Notes: generated from the sequence alone by a model not told the origin. 64,000 bases of DNA from Mycobacterium botniense (GCF_010723305.1 NZ_BLKW01000004.1:1984001-2048000); one strand, 5' to 3'; numbered from the stretch's first letter, positions 38,997 through 52,994 are shown. Translations and numbers: made by a program.

Positions 38997-40661
38997 TTAT
39001 TCCACCCCGATCAACAACACATCGCCGCGGTGCCCGGTGCGATAGGCCACCAGCTCGCTGCCCGGATGATGGTCATGGACATGTTTTTCGCAGATCGTGC
39101 CCACAGTGGTATCGGCGCCGGCCCCCATCAGGACGGTCACCAACTCGCCACCGGAAGCCAGCAGCAGATCGATCAGGCCCGTCGCCGCCGAGGCGATATC
39201 AGGGGCCACGATCAGCACCTCGTCGCCGGCGATTCCCAGACCGTCACCGGGTTGGCAGGTACCGGCCCAGGTGAGAGCCCTTTCCGTCGCGATCCGCACC
39301 GATGCGTGCCGGGTGGCGCCGACGGCCTGCGCCATGGTGTAGCCGTCGTCGACGGCCTGACGATCCGGTTCGTGCACGGCGAGCGCGGCCAGGCCCTGCA
39401 CCATCGATCCGGTCGGCAGCGGTACCACGTCGATACCCCAGCCGATGGCGGCGGTGCACCCGGCGACCAGTTCCTCGGCGGCCACATAGCCGTTGGGCAA
39501 CACCATCACCTGCGCTGCACCGGTGTCGACCACCGCACGGAGCAACTGCTGTGCACTGACCCCGGCGGCGGTGTGAAGATCGGGCCGCAGCACACAGGCG
39601 CCCTCAGCGGCGAATAACTCGGCCGCTCCGTCACCGTCGACGACGGCCAGCACCGCGCGTTCTCGAGTCCAACTACCCGGCGGGAGCCTGGTGGGGCCGA
39701 CGGTCAGCGCCGAGATCTGGATGCGGCGCGGCCTGCCGAACGCAAGCCCGGCTTCCACGGCGGCACCCGCATCATCGGTATGAACATGCACTGAGTGACT
39801 ATCGCCGGCATCGGATGCCGAGGCCGCGATCGCCACCGATTCTCCCAGCTGGGCGAGCCGCTGACGCAGCGCGTCCGCTGCAGCGCCGTCGCAACCATCC
39901 AGCAAGTACATCACTTCGAATTGCCGGGCCGGCTGGTCGGCCTCCGCATCTGCCGCTGCGGGGCGCGATACGGGCTCGTATACCGAGCGGGTGGGCGCCT
40001 GGCCGGTAATCGTGGCGGTCAGCGCGTCGAGCAGCACCACCAGGCCCCGGCCTCCGGCGTCCACCACACCGGCATCAGCCAGCACGTCGAGCTGCTCGGG
40101 GGTTTTCTCCAGCGCGATGACCGCTGCGTCAGCGGCCGCAGTTATGGCCCGGCCCAACCCTTCTGCGGCGTTGGCGCATTCTTCGACGGCGTCGGCAGCG
40201 GCTCGCAGCACCGACACGACGGTCCCGGGTATCTCCTGGCCTCCCATCGACGCGATGACCAGCTCGACACCGCGGCGCAGCGCGGCGCCGAGGACGTGCA
40301 CGTCGAGATCGCCCAGCTCACCGCCGGCCGCGTCGGCAGCACGTGCGGTGCTATCGGCGATACCGCGCAGAATCTGGGACAAAATGACACCGGAGTTGCC
40401 GCGCGCACCGTTTAAGGCGCCGGTTGACAACGCGGCGGCGACCCGCGCGACATCGCCCGACCCGGCATCTGAGTTGGCTTCTGCCAGCGCTGAACGCATG
40501 GTGAAGAGCATGTTCGTCCCGGTATCGGAGTCAGCGACCGGGAACACGTTGAGGCGGTTGATTTCGTCGGTGTGCGTAATGAGGTCGCTGACCGCGGTAT
40601 GCGCCCAGTCCCGCAGCGCAGACGCATCCAGCAAACGATCCGACGTCACCGCGGATCCCAC
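38997..40661 (-). CDS. FakA-like fatty-acid kinase / DAK domain protein, intact single gene
   Basis: 554 aa. The N-terminal DhaL/DAK2-type domain has [22 protein letters not shown] (metal and ATP site) and [16 protein letters not shown], and the C-terminal FakA/DegV-type domain (residues ~210-554) has [10 protein letters not shown] ... MYLLDGC and later [13 protein letters not shown]. FakA with FakB phosphorylates fatty acids for uptake. Dihydroxyacetone kinase annotation is therefore probably wrong. In H37Rv the locus is split into Rv2974c and Rv2975c. Here it is one uninterrupted gene. recG follows with a 2-nt gap. Confidence 0.85.
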   Translation of the reverse strand: MGSAVTSDRLLDASALRDWAHTAVSDLITHTDEINRLNVFPVADSDTGTNMLFTMRSALAEANSDAGSGDVARVAAALSTGALNGARGNSGVILSQILRGIADSTARAADAAGGELGDLDVHVLGAALRRGVELVIASMGGQEIPGTVVSVLRAAADAVEECANAAEGLGRAITAAADAAVIALEKTPEQLDVLADAGVVDAGGRGLVVLLDALTATITGQAPTRSVYEPVSRPAAADAEADQPARQFEVMYLLDGCDGAAADALRQRLAQLGESVAIAASASDAGDSHSVHVHTDDAGAAVEAGLAFGRPRRIQISALTVGPTRLPPGSWTRERAVLAVVDGDGAAELFAAEGACVLRPDLHTAAGVSAQQLLRAVVDTGAAQVMVLPNGYVAAEELVAGCTAAIGWGIDVVPLPTGSMVQGLAALAVHEPDRQAVDDGYTMAQAVGATRHASVRIATERALTWAGTCQPGDGLGIAGDEVLIVAPDIASAATGLIDLLLASGGELVTVLMGAGADTTVGTICEKHVHDHHPGSELVAYRTGHRGDVLLIGVE

Positions 40662-40819
40662 CTCCTTGCCCCGCCTCTGCTGGGCGCCAGCCTAACCACT
40701 CACGGCGACAGCAGTGCTCCTCACACGGCCGCGAGCTGCCGACGGTTTGCCGCTCCCCGGCGGCGACAGCTATCCTGGTCCGGTTGCCGGGCCGGTGGTA
40801 GCCCGCTGGGAATGGTGCG

Positions 40820-40889
40820 GGAGGGGACCGCAAGGGTCCGACGAGCAGCCGCGTCAGCTGTCGCGGTCGATGAGTTGAGGAGTTTGTGT
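40820..40889 (+). promoter_or_regulatory. Structured 5' leader of rpmB (candidate)
   Basis: Two short GC-rich hairpins are possible just upstream of the L28 gene: GGACC-GCAAG-GGTCC (40825-40839) and CCGCG-N8-CGCGG (40849-40866), followed by the GAGGAG Shine-Dalgarno around 40877-40882. They could serve autoregulation or translational control of L28. No known leader family was recognised, so this may be coincidence in high-GC DNA. Confidence 0.35.
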
Positions 40890-41084
40890 ATGGCCGCCGT
40901 GTGCGATATCTGCGGGAAGCGCCCCGGCTTCGGCAAATCGGTGTCGCACTCCCACCGACGCACCAGCCGCCGGTGGGACCCCAATATCCAGACGGTGCGC
41001 GCCGTGGCTCGTCCGGGCGGCAACAAGAAGCGGCTCAACGTGTGCACATCGTGCCTCAAAGCCGGCAAGGTCAGCCGCGGGTAG
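40890..41084 (+). CDS. rpmB: 50S ribosomal protein L28, zinc-ribbon form
   Basis: 64-aa ribosomal protein L28 with two CxxC pairs: C5-C8 (CDICGK) and C52-C55 (VCTSCLK). It is therefore the zinc-binding (C+) form that is replaced by a cysteine-free copy under zinc limitation in mycobacteria. Basic RNA-binding core: [18 protein letters not shown] and [12 protein letters not shown] 40890 follows TTGAGGAGTTTGT. It is transcribed divergently from the FakA-like gene, 228 bp apart. Confidence 0.94.
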   Translation: MAAVCDICGKRPGFGKSVSHSHRRTSRRWDPNIQTVRAVARPGGNKKRLNVCTSCLKAGKVSRG

Positions 41085-41150
41085 AGGACGCTGCCGGTGA
41101 CGAGCCGAGATGCTCGGCCGGCCCCGCTGAGCAGAAGGCGCAGCACCTGA

Positions 41151-41834
41151 TCAAGGCAACCGCCAATCGACCGGTTCCGCCCCCATCTGCTCGAGCAACT
41201 CATTAGCGCGGCTGAACGGGCGAGAGCCGAAGAATCCCCGCGAGGCCGACAGCGGCGAGGGATGCGGCGACTCGATCACCATGCACTTGCCCGTCGTCAA
41301 CATCGGCTTGAGCGTGCCGGCGTCACGGCCCCACAGGATGGCCACCATCGGTTGCCGGCGATCCACCAGGGCGCGAATGGCGCATTCGGTGACCGGCTCC
41401 CAGCCCTTGCCTCGATGCGACGCGGGGTTACCCGGTTGCACCGTCAGCACTCTGTTGAGCAATAGGACGCCGCGCTGTGCCCACGGTGTGAGGTCTCCGG
41501 ATGAGGGCAGCGGATAGCCCAGGTCGCTGGCGTATTCGGTGAAGATGTTCTCCAGGCTGCGCGGCAGCGGGCGCACGTGCGGAGCTACCGAGAAACTGAG
41601 CCCCACCGCGTGCCCGGGTGTCGGATACGGGTCCTGGCCCACGATGAGTACCCGCACGTGATCGAAAGGAAATGTGAAGGCCCGCAACACATTCTGCCCC
41701 GAAGGCAGATAGCCGCGACCTGCGGCGAGCTCAGCACGCAAAAACCGCCCCATCGTGGCGACCTGGTCACCAACGGGTTCCAGGGCTTTCGCCCAGCCCT
41801 CGTCGACGAGTTCACGGAGCGGGCGGGGCGTCAT
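41151..41834 (-). CDS. ung: Uracil-DNA glycosylase
   Basis: Family-1 uracil-DNA glycosylase, 227 aa. It removes uracil from DNA. Active-site motifs: water-activating [18 protein letters not shown], the uracil-binding [21 protein letters not shown], and the DNA-intercalation loop [21 protein letters not shown] 41834. The gene reads toward rpmB. thiL lies about 108 bp upstream. Confidence 0.97.
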   Translation of the reverse strand: MTPRPLRELVDEGWAKALEPVGDQVATMGRFLRAELAAGRGYLPSGQNVLRAFTFPFDHVRVLIVGQDPYPTPGHAVGLSFSVAPHVRPLPRSLENIFTEYASDLGYPLPSSGDLTPWAQRGVLLLNRVLTVQPGNPASHRGKGWEPVTECAIRALVDRRQPMVAILWGRDAGTLKPMLTTGKCMVIESPHPSPLSASRGFFGSRPFSRANELLEQMGAEPVDWRLP

Positions 41835-41942
41835 AGCGGCCCCGCCGCCGGCGGCATCACCGTGGCCGTGGTGGGCGGTGTGTGAACAACCGGCGATTTG
41901 CCCATCTGCGCGCCTCCTCCTCGCGGCTCAGCGTCGGGTGCA

Positions 41943-42911
41943 TCAACCCGACGACAGGAACGACTGCCAGCCCGTGTACCCGTTCCACTCTTTGTCGTCG
42001 ATCAGCACGCTGGGCGGTCCGTCGAGCACCCGGCCGACGATCCGCCAGCCCGCCGGGACGTGCCCGGCGAACGCCGCGGCCAACGCGTGGTCCTCTCCCC
42101 CGCTGAGCACCCACGACCACGCGTTGGCGCCTACCATCTCGGCAGCCGGCTGCAGCGCTTCGCGATCGGGAGCAAGCGCGTCGGTGGACACGCTGATCGT
42201 CACGCCGGAAGCCTGGGCGACGTGGCGCAGGTCGGCCAGCAGGCCGTCGGACACGTCGATCATCGCCTCCGCTCCGGCCTCGGCGGCTGCACGGCCCTGC
42301 CCGTACGGAGGCCGCGGCACCAGGTGCCGACGGCGCAACTCGTCGAACCCTTCGATTCCATTGCGCCACAAAGCATATCCTGCTGCGGAGACCCCGAGCT
42401 CACCGGTGACGGCAATGACCGATCCGGGCCGGGCCCCGGCGCGCAGCACCGGGGCCCGGCCCGGCACATCGCCCAGCACGGTGACCGAGACAACCCACTG
42501 CGGGCAGTCCACCAGGTCACCGCCGACAATGCCGGCGCCGAGCATGCGCGCCTCGTCCCACATGCCGTCTGCCAGCGCGCTGACCTGTGGTGCCGGCGTG
42601 TCGGCGGGAGCCCCGAACCCGACGACGAAACCGATGACCCGCCCGCCCATTGCCTCGATATCCGCCGCGTTCTGCGCGACGGCCTTACGGCCGACGTCAT
42701 GCGGTGTCGCCCAGTCCAAGCGGAAGTGGCGGCCCTGCACGAGCATATCGGTCGACACCAGGACCCGACCGTCGCCGGCGAAGACCAGAGCCGCGTCGTC
42801 GCCGGGGCCGATCACCACCTGGCCGGGCTGGCGTCGGCCCTGTACCAGTCGGTCGATCATGCCGAACTCACCGAGCTGAGCCAGTGTAGGCCTCGGTTCG
42901 CTGATGCTCAC
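41943..42911 (-). CDS. thiL: Thiamine-monophosphate kinase
   Basis: ThiL (322 aa) phosphorylates thiamine monophosphate to the active cofactor thiamine diphosphate. PurM-like fold with VVIGPGDDAALVF, VSTDMLVQGRHFRLDWATPHDVGRKAVAQNAADIEAMGG, GGDLVDCPQ and the ATP-binding MIDVSDGLLADL. Start ATG 42911. It is read toward ung. In M. tuberculosis, ung is next as here. Confidence 0.95.
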   Translation of the reverse strand: MSISEPRPTLAQLGEFGMIDRLVQGRRQPGQVVIGPGDDAALVFAGDGRVLVSTDMLVQGRHFRLDWATPHDVGRKAVAQNAADIEAMGGRVIGFVVGFGAPADTPAPQVSALADGMWDEARMLGAGIVGGDLVDCPQWVVSVTVLGDVPGRAPVLRAGARPGSVIAVTGELGVSAAGYALWRNGIEGFDELRRRHLVPRPPYGQGRAAAEAGAEAMIDVSDGLLADLRHVAQASGVTISVSTDALAPDREALQPAAEMVGANAWSWVLSGGEDHALAAAFAGHVPAGWRIVGRVLDGPPSVLIDDKEWNGYTGWQSFLSSG

Positions 42912-43045
42912 TTCACCTCCGTCCGGCCGGCCGATGGCCGGCGGAATCCCGGCACCGCCGGGTGGGTAGGGTTTGTTCTGCGCATGCGGCCAGCCGGGGT
43001 GAAGTGTATGCGTGAGGTCATGCCGGGCTTTGGCGAGGAGGCGGG

Positions 43046-43588
43046 GTGAGGGCTGGTTCTGACGGCCCGCCGCCGGTATTGCTGATCGCCGCCGTGGTGC
43101 TGGCTCTCACCGCGACCGGGGTGATGCTGGCGATAGCTGCCACGCGGCGCACCCCACAGCAACCGGTGACGATCGCCGGTGTGCCGGCCCCGCAAGCCCA
43201 AAGCCCGGCCTGCCACGCACTGCTGGACGCATTGCCCCAGCGGCTCGGCGACTACACGCGCGCCCCTGCCGCGCAACCGGCCCCGCCCGGCACCGCCGCA
43301 TGGCGTCGCGATAGTGAGCCCGTGGTGCTGCGGTGCGGACTGGACCGCCCGCCCGATTTCGTGGTGGGCTCGCCCATCCAGGTCGTCGACGGGGTGCAGT
43401 GGTTCGAGGTGACAGACCCACACGCCGGTGACGCCGGCCGCAGCACCTGGTACACGGTGGACCGGCCGGTCTATGTCGCGCTGACATTGCCCCCCGGATC
43501 CGGGCCGGCGCCCATCCAGGAGCTCTCCGATCTGATCGGCCACACCCTTGCCGCCGTGCCCATCCGCCCGGCTCCCCCGTCGGGCTGA
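43046..43588 (+). CDS. DUF3515 membrane-anchored protein (Rv2980 orthologue)
   Basis: 180-aa protein with an N-terminal transmembrane helix (PVLLIAAVVLALTATGVMLAIAA) and an exported DUF3515 domain containing two cysteines (ACHALLDALPQRLGDY and LRCGLDRPPDFVVG) that probably form a disulfide, then WFEVTDPHAGDAG and TWYTVDRPVYVALTLPPGSG. DUF3515 proteins are conserved in Actinobacteria, of unknown function. Start GTG 43046. About 165 bp without a gene separates it from the convergent ddl. Confidence 0.85.
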   Translation: MRAGSDGPPPVLLIAAVVLALTATGVMLAIAATRRTPQQPVTIAGVPAPQAQSPACHALLDALPQRLGDYTRAPAAQPAPPGTAAWRRDSEPVVLRCGLDRPPDFVVGSPIQVVDGVQWFEVTDPHAGDAGRSTWYTVDRPVYVALTLPPGSGPAPIQELSDLIGHTLAAVPIRPAPPSG

Positions 43589-43754
43589 CCCTGGACGGCA
43601 CCGGCACCGCCCCAGGTGAGCCCGGGGCGCTACGCCATCGACAAGACACGGCTGTCGCATCGGATCCCGTCACGACAACGCCGGCAAAGACGACGTGACG
43701 ACACGATCTGGGCGAGTGAGATATTGGTGGCTCAGTCAAGACCACGGATCCGGG

Positions 43755-46787
<3,033 letters not shown>

Positions 46788-46892
46788 TGTTTCGTGACCA
46801 CGGCCGCGCGCCGGTGACGACGGCACTCGGTTACCGCTGCCCTCTATACCGACTGCGCATCGATGTCGGTCCAGCGGTAGCAGCACCGCCGG

Positions 46893-49079
46893 ATGATGAG
46901 CAATGATCGCAGGGTGACCGAAATCGACGCTGAGACGCGACCCGGCGAAACCGTGTGGCATCCCGGGGACTCAGCCCCCGAGGCACCACCTGCTGCCACC
47001 ACGACGGTGGTTGACGAGCGGCTTCCGGAGGATCGCTATCTCAACCGAGAGCTGAGCTGGCTGGACTTCAATGCCCGCGTGCTGGCACTGGCCGCGGACA
47101 CATCACTGCCCCTGCTGGAACGCGCCAGGTTTTTGGCGATTTTCGCGTCCAATCTCGACGAGTTCTATATGGTTCGTGTCGCCGGGCTCAAGCGCCGCGA
47201 CCAAATGGGGCTGTCGGTCCGCTCCGCTGACGGCTTGACCCCGCGTGAGCAACTGCGCCGTATCGGCGAGCAAACCCAGCAGATCGCCACCCGCCACGCA
47301 CGTGTGTTCCTCGATTCAGTGCGGCCCGCGCTCGCCGAAGAAGGAATCCACATCGTCACGTGGGCAGATCTGAACCAGGCCGACCGGGACCAGCTGTCGA
47401 CCTATTTTCATGAGCAGGTGTTCCCGGTCCTGACACCGCTCGCCGTCGACCCGGCCCATCCGTTCCCGTTCGTCAGCGGGCTGAGCCTGAACTTGGCTGT
47501 CACGGTGAAAAAGCCTGACGACGGCGGCCAGCATTTCGCCCGGGTCAAGGTGCCCGACAACGTTGATCGCTTCGTCGAACTCGGTGGCGGCGTGGGTGCA
47601 GACGGGAAGTCCACGGTGCGGTTTTTGCCGATGGAAGAACTGATCGCGGCGTTTCTTCCGGTGCTGTTCCCCGGCATGGAAATTGTCGAGCACCACGTGT
47701 TCCGCATCACCCGCAACGCCGACTTCGAGGTGGAAGAAGATCGCGACGAGGATCTGCTGCAGGCACTCGAACGCGAACTGGCGCGTCGGCGTTTTGGGTC
47801 ACCGGTCCGCCTCGAAATCTCCGATGACATGACCGAACACATGCTGGAGCTGCTGCTGCGTGAACTCGACGTGCACCCCAGCGACGTTATCGAGGTACCC
47901 GGACTTCTCGACCTGTCGTCATTGTGGCAGATCTATGACCTGGAACGGCCAGATCTCAAAGACCGGCCGTTCGTGCCGGCCACCCATCCGGCCTTCGCTG
48001 AGCGCGAGACCCCCAAAAGCATCTTCGCGACACTGCGCGAGGGCGATGTGCTGGTGCATCACCCCTACGACTCGTTCTCCACGAGCGTGCAGCGATTCAT
48101 CGAGCAGGCCGCCGCCGATCCCAACGTTCTGGCGATCAAACAAACGCTGTACCGCACTTCAGGTGATTCGCCGATCGTTCGCGCGCTGATCGACGCCGCC
48201 GAAGCCGGAAAGCAGGTGGTGGCTCTCGTCGAAATCAAGGCACGGTTCGACGAGCAGGCCAATATCCGGTGGGCACGTGCCCTCGAGCAGGCAGGCGTAC
48301 ACGTCGCCTACGGGCTGGTCGGCCTCAAAACGCACTGCAAAACCGCCCTGGTGGTGCGGCGCGAGGGCCCGGCGATCCGCCGCTACTGCCATATCGGAAC
48401 GGGCAATTACAACAGCAAGACCGCGCGACTCTACGAAGACCTCGGCCTGCTGACGGCGGCTCCTGACATCGGCGCCGATCTGACCGATCTGTTCAACTCG
48501 CTCACCGGCTATTCACGCAAGGTTGCTTATCGCAACCTGCTGGTGGCCCCACACGGGATTCGCACCGGCATCATCGACCGCATCGAGCGCGAGGTTGTCG
48601 CCCACCACGAAACCGGCAACGGGCGGATCCGGTTTAAACTCAATGCGCTCGTCGACGAGCAAGTCATCGACGCCCTCTACCGCGCGTCACAGGCGGGCGT
48701 GCCGGTCGAAGTCGTCGTACGCGGCATCTGCGCGCTGCGTCCCGGTGCGAAAGGCTATTCCGACAACATCTCGGTGCGTTCAATTCTCGGCCGCTTCCTC
48801 GAGCACTCGCGGATCTTCCACTTCCGGGCGATCAACGAGTTCTGGATCGGCAGCGCCGATATGATGCACCGGAACCTGGACCGGCGGGTGGAAGCGCTGG
48901 TTCAGGTCAAAGACCCCAGGCTCACCGCTCAGCTGGACGAGGTGTTCGAGTCGGCACTGGACCCGGCTACCCGGTGCTGGGAACTCGGACCAGACGGAGT
49001 GTGGACTGCTTCACCGCAGGCTGGTCACACCGTACGCGACCACCAAGTTTCGCTGATGGAGCGCCATCGCAGTGCCTGA
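46893..49079 (+). CDS. ppk: Polyphosphate kinase 1
   Basis: PPK1 (728 aa) reversibly makes polyphosphate from ATP; in mycobacteria it affects stress response through MprAB-SigE. N-terminal domain [17 protein letters not shown] and [16 protein letters not shown], catalytic-domain histidines in KTHCKTALV and [22 protein letters not shown], and the ATP-binding [11 protein letters not shown]... segment are present. The first ~45 residues are variable, Asp/Glu/Pro-rich. ATG 46893 matches the [11 protein letters not shown] start. It is transcribed with fbiD (105 bp) and mutT1 (58 bp). Confidence 0.97.
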   Translation: MMSNDRRVTEIDAETRPGETVWHPGDSAPEAPPAATTTVVDERLPEDRYLNRELSWLDFNARVLALAADTSLPLLERARFLAIFASNLDEFYMVRVAGLKRRDQMGLSVRSADGLTPREQLRRIGEQTQQIATRHARVFLDSVRPALAEEGIHIVTWADLNQADRDQLSTYFHEQVFPVLTPLAVDPAHPFPFVSGLSLNLAVTVKKPDDGGQHFARVKVPDNVDRFVELGGGVGADGKSTVRFLPMEELIAAFLPVLFPGMEIVEHHVFRITRNADFEVEEDRDEDLLQALERELARRRFGSPVRLEISDDMTEHMLELLLRELDVHPSDVIEVPGLLDLSSLWQIYDLERPDLKDRPFVPATHPAFAERETPKSIFATLREGDVLVHHPYDSFSTSVQRFIEQAAADPNVLAIKQTLYRTSGDSPIVRALIDAAEAGKQVVALVEIKARFDEQANIRWARALEQAGVHVAYGLVGLKTHCKTALVVRREGPAIRRYCHIGTGNYNSKTARLYEDLGLLTAAPDIGADLTDLFNSLTGYSRKVAYRNLLVAPHGIRTGIIDRIEREVVAHHETGNGRIRFKLNALVDEQVIDALYRASQAGVPVEVVVRGICALRPGAKGYSDNISVRSILGRFLEHSRIFHFRAINEFWIGSADMMHRNLDRRVEALVQVKDPRLTAQLDEVFESALDPATRCWELGPDGVWTASPQAGHTVRDHQVSLMERHRSA

Positions 49080-49137
49080 CCCGGCGTGATCCCCGGCTAG
49101 ACCCAAGGCCACGGAAAGCCCGAATCGACCTGCAGGA

Positions 49138-50082
49138 GTGAAGGTGTCGACCCAGACCTCGCTGGATGAACAGCGCATGGCGGGTCGTACCATTCGTGCG
49201 GCCGGCGCGGTGCTCTGGCGGCCCGGCCCCTTTGACGACGCGGCCGAGATCGCGCTCATCCATCGCCCCCGCTATGACGACTGGTCGCTGCCCAAAGGCA
49301 AAATCGATCTCGGCGAAACCGAGCCGGTCACGGCGGTGCGGGAAGTCTTGGAGGAGACCGGTCACCGTGCACATTTGGGACGTCGCATCCACACCGTCAG
49401 ATACCCGGTCGGGCAGGGCGTCAAAAGGGTGCGTTATTGGGCCGCACGCAGCCTCGGAGGAGAGTTCACCCCCAGCCACGAGGTCGATGAACTGCTGTGG
49501 CTCCCGGTGCCCGAAGCAGCTCAAAAACTCTCCTATAATCGGGATCGAAAAGTGTTGCGCCGGTTCGCGGAATATCCGGCCGATACCCAAACTGTCCTGA
49601 TCGTGCGGCATGGGACCGCCGGCAGCAAGTCCCGCTTCCGCGGAGACGACGCCATGCGTCCGCTGGACAAGAAGGGCCGTGCGCAGGCAGAAGCTCTGGT
49701 GGGACAGCTGCTGGCATTCGGCGCTACCGATGTGTACGCCGCCGACAAGGTCCGTTGCCACCAGACGGTGGAACCGCTGGCCGCAGAACTCGGTGTGGTC
49801 ATCGGCAACGAGCCCACCCTGACGGCGGAAGCTTATGCGGAGAACCCCAAACGCGGACGACGCCGAGTCATCGAGATCGCCGCCCAAGGCAGCACACCGG
49901 TGATATGTACGCAAGGTGAGGTGATTCCAGACCTGATCGCTTGGTGGTGTGCCCGCGACGGGATACGGCCGGACAAGTCACGAAATCGCAAAGGCAGTAC
50001 CTGGGTACTTTCGCTGGCCGCAGGTCACTTGGTGGCGGCCGACCATATCGGTAGCGCGCTGCCGGACAAGACGGCGAGATAG
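49138..50082 (+). CDS. mutT1: MutT1: Nudix hydrolase fused to a histidine-phosphatase domain
   Basis: 314-aa two-domain protein. Residues ~20-145 are Nudix, with the box [22 protein letters not shown] (GX5EX7REUXEEXG intact). Residues ~155-310 are a histidine phosphatase with the RHG motif [13 protein letters not shown]. The usual second-motif His is replaced by Gln ([10 protein letters not shown]), a change I recall from M. tuberculosis MutT1. The enzyme removes oxidised nucleotides such as 8-oxo-dGTP and diadenosine polyphosphates. GTG 49138; another GTG is at 49144. It ends right before the strong hairpin shared with hupB. Confidence 0.95.
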   Translation: MKVSTQTSLDEQRMAGRTIRAAGAVLWRPGPFDDAAEIALIHRPRYDDWSLPKGKIDLGETEPVTAVREVLEETGHRAHLGRRIHTVRYPVGQGVKRVRYWAARSLGGEFTPSHEVDELLWLPVPEAAQKLSYNRDRKVLRRFAEYPADTQTVLIVRHGTAGSKSRFRGDDAMRPLDKKGRAQAEALVGQLLAFGATDVYAADKVRCHQTVEPLAAELGVVIGNEPTLTAEAYAENPKRGRRRVIEIAAQGSTPVICTQGEVIPDLIAWWCARDGIRPDKSRNRKGSTWVLSLAAGHLVAADHIGSALPDKTAR

Positions 50083-50124
50083 CACGCACACACCCTTCGG
50101 CAGAGGCCGAAGGGTGTGTGCGTG
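50083..50124. terminator. Perfect 19-bp hairpin between mutT1 and hupB
   Basis: CACGCACACACCCTTCGGC (50083-50101), loop AGAG (50102-50105), then the exact reverse complement to 50124. The stem starts one nucleotide after the mutT1 stop and ends 16 nt before the hupB stop codon, so it serves both converging genes. There is no clear U-tract, which is common for mycobacterial terminators. Confidence 0.92.
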
Positions 50125-50140
50125 TTGATGCCCCTTCTGG

Positions 50141-50725
50141 TTATTTGCGACCGCGGCGGGCCGTGGCCCTCTTGGCGGGAGCCCTTTTCGCGGTGGTCCG
50201 CTTGGCCGGGGCCTTAGTTGCCTTGGTGGCTTTCTTCACCGCTTTGGCCGCCGTTTTTTTGGCCGTTGATTTGACCGCCTTGGTAGCCGGTGCCTTCTTG
50301 GCCGTCGACTTGCGGGCCGGAGCCTTTGTCGCGGCCTTTCGTGCCGCCGGCCTGGCAGCCTTCTTGGCCGGCGCCTTCTTCACCGCTTTCCGAGCCCCGC
50401 TCGCCATTACACCGCGTTTGACGGCCGGGCCTTCCGCCGGGAGGCGCTGCGCGCCAGAGACAACTGCTTTGAATTGCGCACCCGGCCGGAATGCGGGAAC
50501 CGACGTCGGCTTCACTCGCACAGTTTCGCCCGTGCGCGGATTACGGGCGACCCGAGCCGCGCGGCGGCGCCGCTCGAACACGCCGAAACCGGTAATCGTG
50601 ACGCTGTCACCTGCGTACACGGCGCGCACAATGGTGTCGACGACATTCTCGACGGCGGCGGTTGCCGTCCGACGGTCTGAGCCCAATTTCTGTGTGAGTA
50701 CGTCGATGAGCTCTGCTTTGTTCAT
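50141..50725 (-). CDS. hupB: Nucleoid-associated protein HupB (HU plus Lys/Ala tail)
   Basis: 194-aa HU-family DNA-binding protein. The HU domain is residues 1-92 ([36 protein letters not shown], then [18 protein letters not shown]). A lysine/alanine-rich C-terminal tail of about 100 aa has degenerate PAKKAA-type repeats, the hallmark of mycobacterial HupB, which compacts DNA and is acetylated on the tail. The tail is somewhat shorter than in M. tuberculosis (214 aa). ATG 50725 has AGGTTTGC upstream. The 200 bp between it and leuD has no gene; AT-rich blocks around 50810-50840 are the probable promoter area. Confidence 0.95.
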   Translation of the reverse strand: MNKAELIDVLTQKLGSDRRTATAAVENVVDTIVRAVYAGDSVTITGFGVFERRRRAARVARNPRTGETVRVKPTSVPAFRPGAQFKAVVSGAQRLPAEGPAVKRGVMASGARKAVKKAPAKKAARPAARKAATKAPARKSTAKKAPATKAVKSTAKKTAAKAVKKATKATKAPAKRTTAKRAPAKRATARRGRK

Positions 50726-50925
50726 GCAAACCTCCGAAACCAGCGGTCCTCGTGTAGAACCGACTAGAGGACACGGTAAACCCTAACCCGGCTGATTTCC
50801 AAGAGCCACGCCCAATTTCAATGGGCTATCATCAAGTTTTTTGCAATCCGGTTGCCGCCCTTGATCGGTTGGTCAGCCCGGAGAATGCCTCGCTGCCGAG
50901 CCGGAATTCGGCCTAGATCGGCCCC

Positions 50926-51522
50926 TCAGCGGGTTGGCAGGGTACGCGGTTTGAAGGCCGGCCGATCCGCTTCGAACGACTCGATTTGGTCGAGTTTTCG
51001 CAGCGTAAGGGCTATATCGTCAAGCCCTTCCAGTAGCCGCCAGGCGGTGTAGTCGTCAATCGTGAACGGCACCACCACCGTTCCAGCGGTGATTTTTCGA
51101 TCTTGAAGATTGGCAGTGATTTCCAATCCCGGACTCTGCTCGATCAACCGCCAGAGAAGTTCCACATGATCTTGGGCAACTTGGGCAGCCAACAGCCCGG
51201 CCTTGCCCGCGTTCCCACGGAAAATGTCGCCGAACCGGGATGAGATCACCACCCGGAACCCGTAGTCCATTAGCGCCCAGACCGCGTGTTCACGCGAGGA
51301 TCCAGTGCCGAAGTCGGGTCCAGCGACCAGCACAGAACCGCGGTCAAAGGGAGTGAGATTGAGCACAAATCCCGGATCGGCCCGCCAGGCGGCGAACAAA
51401 CCGTCCGCAAAACCGGTGCGGGTGACACGTTTCAAATAGACCGCAGGAATGATCTGATCGGTGTCGACATTTGACCGTCGCAGCGGCACGCCGATACCGG
51501 TATGGGCGCGAAAAGCTTCCAT
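50926..51522 (-). CDS. leuD: 3-isopropylmalate dehydratase small subunit
   Basis: LeuD (198 aa), small subunit of isopropylmalate isomerase in leucine synthesis. Features: [27 protein letters not shown], the swivelling-domain motif [20 protein letters not shown], and [17 protein letters not shown] 51522. It follows leuC by 22 bp in the usual leuCD operon, whose regulator (IclR-type) is divergent upstream. Confidence 0.97.
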   Translation of the reverse strand: MEAFRAHTGIGVPLRRSNVDTDQIIPAVYLKRVTRTGFADGLFAAWRADPGFVLNLTPFDRGSVLVAGPDFGTGSSREHAVWALMDYGFRVVISSRFGDIFRGNAGKAGLLAAQVAQDHVELLWRLIEQSPGLEITANLQDRKITAGTVVVPFTIDDYTAWRLLEGLDDIALTLRKLDQIESFEADRPAFKPRTLPTR

Positions 51523-51544
51523 CTTCGTCTCCTATCCCGCGGTG

Positions 51545-52963
51545 TCAATCCAAGTCGGTGGGAGCGCACAGCCTGCCACGCACGGCGGTGGCCGCGGCCA
51601 CCGCCGGCGACACCAAATGCGTCCGGCCACCCTTGCCCTGCCGCCCTTCGAAGTTGCGGTTGGACGTTGCGGCGCAACGTTCGCCCGGGGCGAGCTGATC
51701 GGGGTTCATCCCAAGGCACATGGAGCAGCCCGGCTGGCGCCACTGGGCGCCCGCGGCAATGAAGATTTCGTCCAGCCCTTCGGCCTCGGCCTGCGCGCGG
51801 ACCCGCATCGAACCCGGCACGATTAACATCCGCACATCGTCAGCCACCTTGCGGCCACGCAATACTTCGGCCACCGCGCGCAGGTCCTCGATCCGGCCGT
51901 TCGTGCACGATCCGACGAAAACCGCGTCAACCCGGATGTCACGCATGGGCGTGCCGGGTCGAAGGTCCATGTATGCCAACGCCTTCTCCGCAGCTTGGCG
52001 CTCGGCGTCATCGGCCATGAGCTGCGGATCCGGAACGGCACCAGACAATGGGACCCCCTGAGCGGGATTCGTTCCCCAGGTGACAAACGGGCTCAAGGCG
52101 GCCGCGTCCAAGTCAACCTCGGTGTCGAATTCGGCACCGGGGTCGGTACGCAGCTGCTCCCAGTATCCGATTGCGGCATCCCACTCCGCGCCTGTGGGTG
52201 CGTGCGGGCGGCCGCGCAAGAATTCGTATGTGGTCGCATCCGGCGCCACCATCCCTGCCCGGGCACCGGCTTCGATGCTCATATTGCAGACCGTCATCCG
52301 GCCTTCCATCGACAACGACTCGATGGCACTGCCCCGGTATTCGATGACGTGGCCCTGTCCGCCGCCGGTTCCGATTTTGGCGATCAGCGCCAAAATGATG
52401 TCTTTTGCGGTCACGCCGGGGGGTAGCTGTCCCTCCACGTTGACTGCCATTGTCTTGAACGGTGACAGCGGCAGCGTCTGAGTGGCCAGCACGTGCTCGA
52501 CCTCGGACGTGCCGATTCCCATTGCCAAGGCGCCGAATGCGCCGTGGGTCGAGGTGTGGCTGTCCCCGCACACGATCGTCATGCCCGGTTGGGTTAAGCC
52601 CAACTGTGGCCCGACGACATGGACGATGCCTTGTTCGCTATCGCCCATCGGATGCAGGCGGATACCGAATTCGGCGCAATTGCGCCGCAGTGTTTCGACC
52701 TGGGTGCGCGAGACCGGATCGGCGATCGGCTTGTCGATGTCAACGGTGGGCACATTGTGGTCCTCGGTAGCCAGGGTCAGGTCGGGCCGTCGTACCCGGC
52801 GCCCGGCTAACCGCAACCCGTCGAACGCCTGTGGACTGGTCACCTCGTGGATCAGGTGCAGGTCGATGTAAATGAGGTCCGGCCCGCCGTCACCGGGTGC
52901 CACCACATGGTCATCCCAGATCTTGTGCGCCAGCGTGCGCGGTTTGCGGGTGCCGGTTGCCAT
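51545..52963 (-). CDS. leuC: 3-isopropylmalate dehydratase large subunit
   Basis: LeuC (472 aa), aconitase-family large subunit holding a 4Fe-4S cluster. Cluster cysteines are in [13 protein letters not shown] and [61 protein letters not shown] and [10 protein letters not shown] are family signatures. ATG 52963 has GAGGCGAAG upstream. The predicted -10 for this operon (TACAAT) lies 32-37 nt upstream of the start, next to the operator. Confidence 0.97.
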   Translation of the reverse strand: MATGTRKPRTLAHKIWDDHVVAPGDGGPDLIYIDLHLIHEVTSPQAFDGLRLAGRRVRRPDLTLATEDHNVPTVDIDKPIADPVSRTQVETLRRNCAEFGIRLHPMGDSEQGIVHVVGPQLGLTQPGMTIVCGDSHTSTHGAFGALAMGIGTSEVEHVLATQTLPLSPFKTMAVNVEGQLPPGVTAKDIILALIAKIGTGGGQGHVIEYRGSAIESLSMEGRMTVCNMSIEAGARAGMVAPDATTYEFLRGRPHAPTGAEWDAAIGYWEQLRTDPGAEFDTEVDLDAAALSPFVTWGTNPAQGVPLSGAVPDPQLMADDAERQAAEKALAYMDLRPGTPMRDIRVDAVFVGSCTNGRIEDLRAVAEVLRGRKVADDVRMLIVPGSMRVRAQAEAEGLDEIFIAAGAQWRQPGCSMCLGMNPDQLAPGERCAATSNRNFEGRQGKGGRTHLVSPAVAAATAVRGRLCAPTDLD

Positions 52964-52994
52964 CTTCGCCTCGATTCGCTCGCTTGCTCGCCCG

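Noticed and set aside
43589..43754. Possible terminator between DUF3515 gene and ddl
   Set aside because: Only weak GC-rich pairings can be drawn; no convincing inverted repeat.
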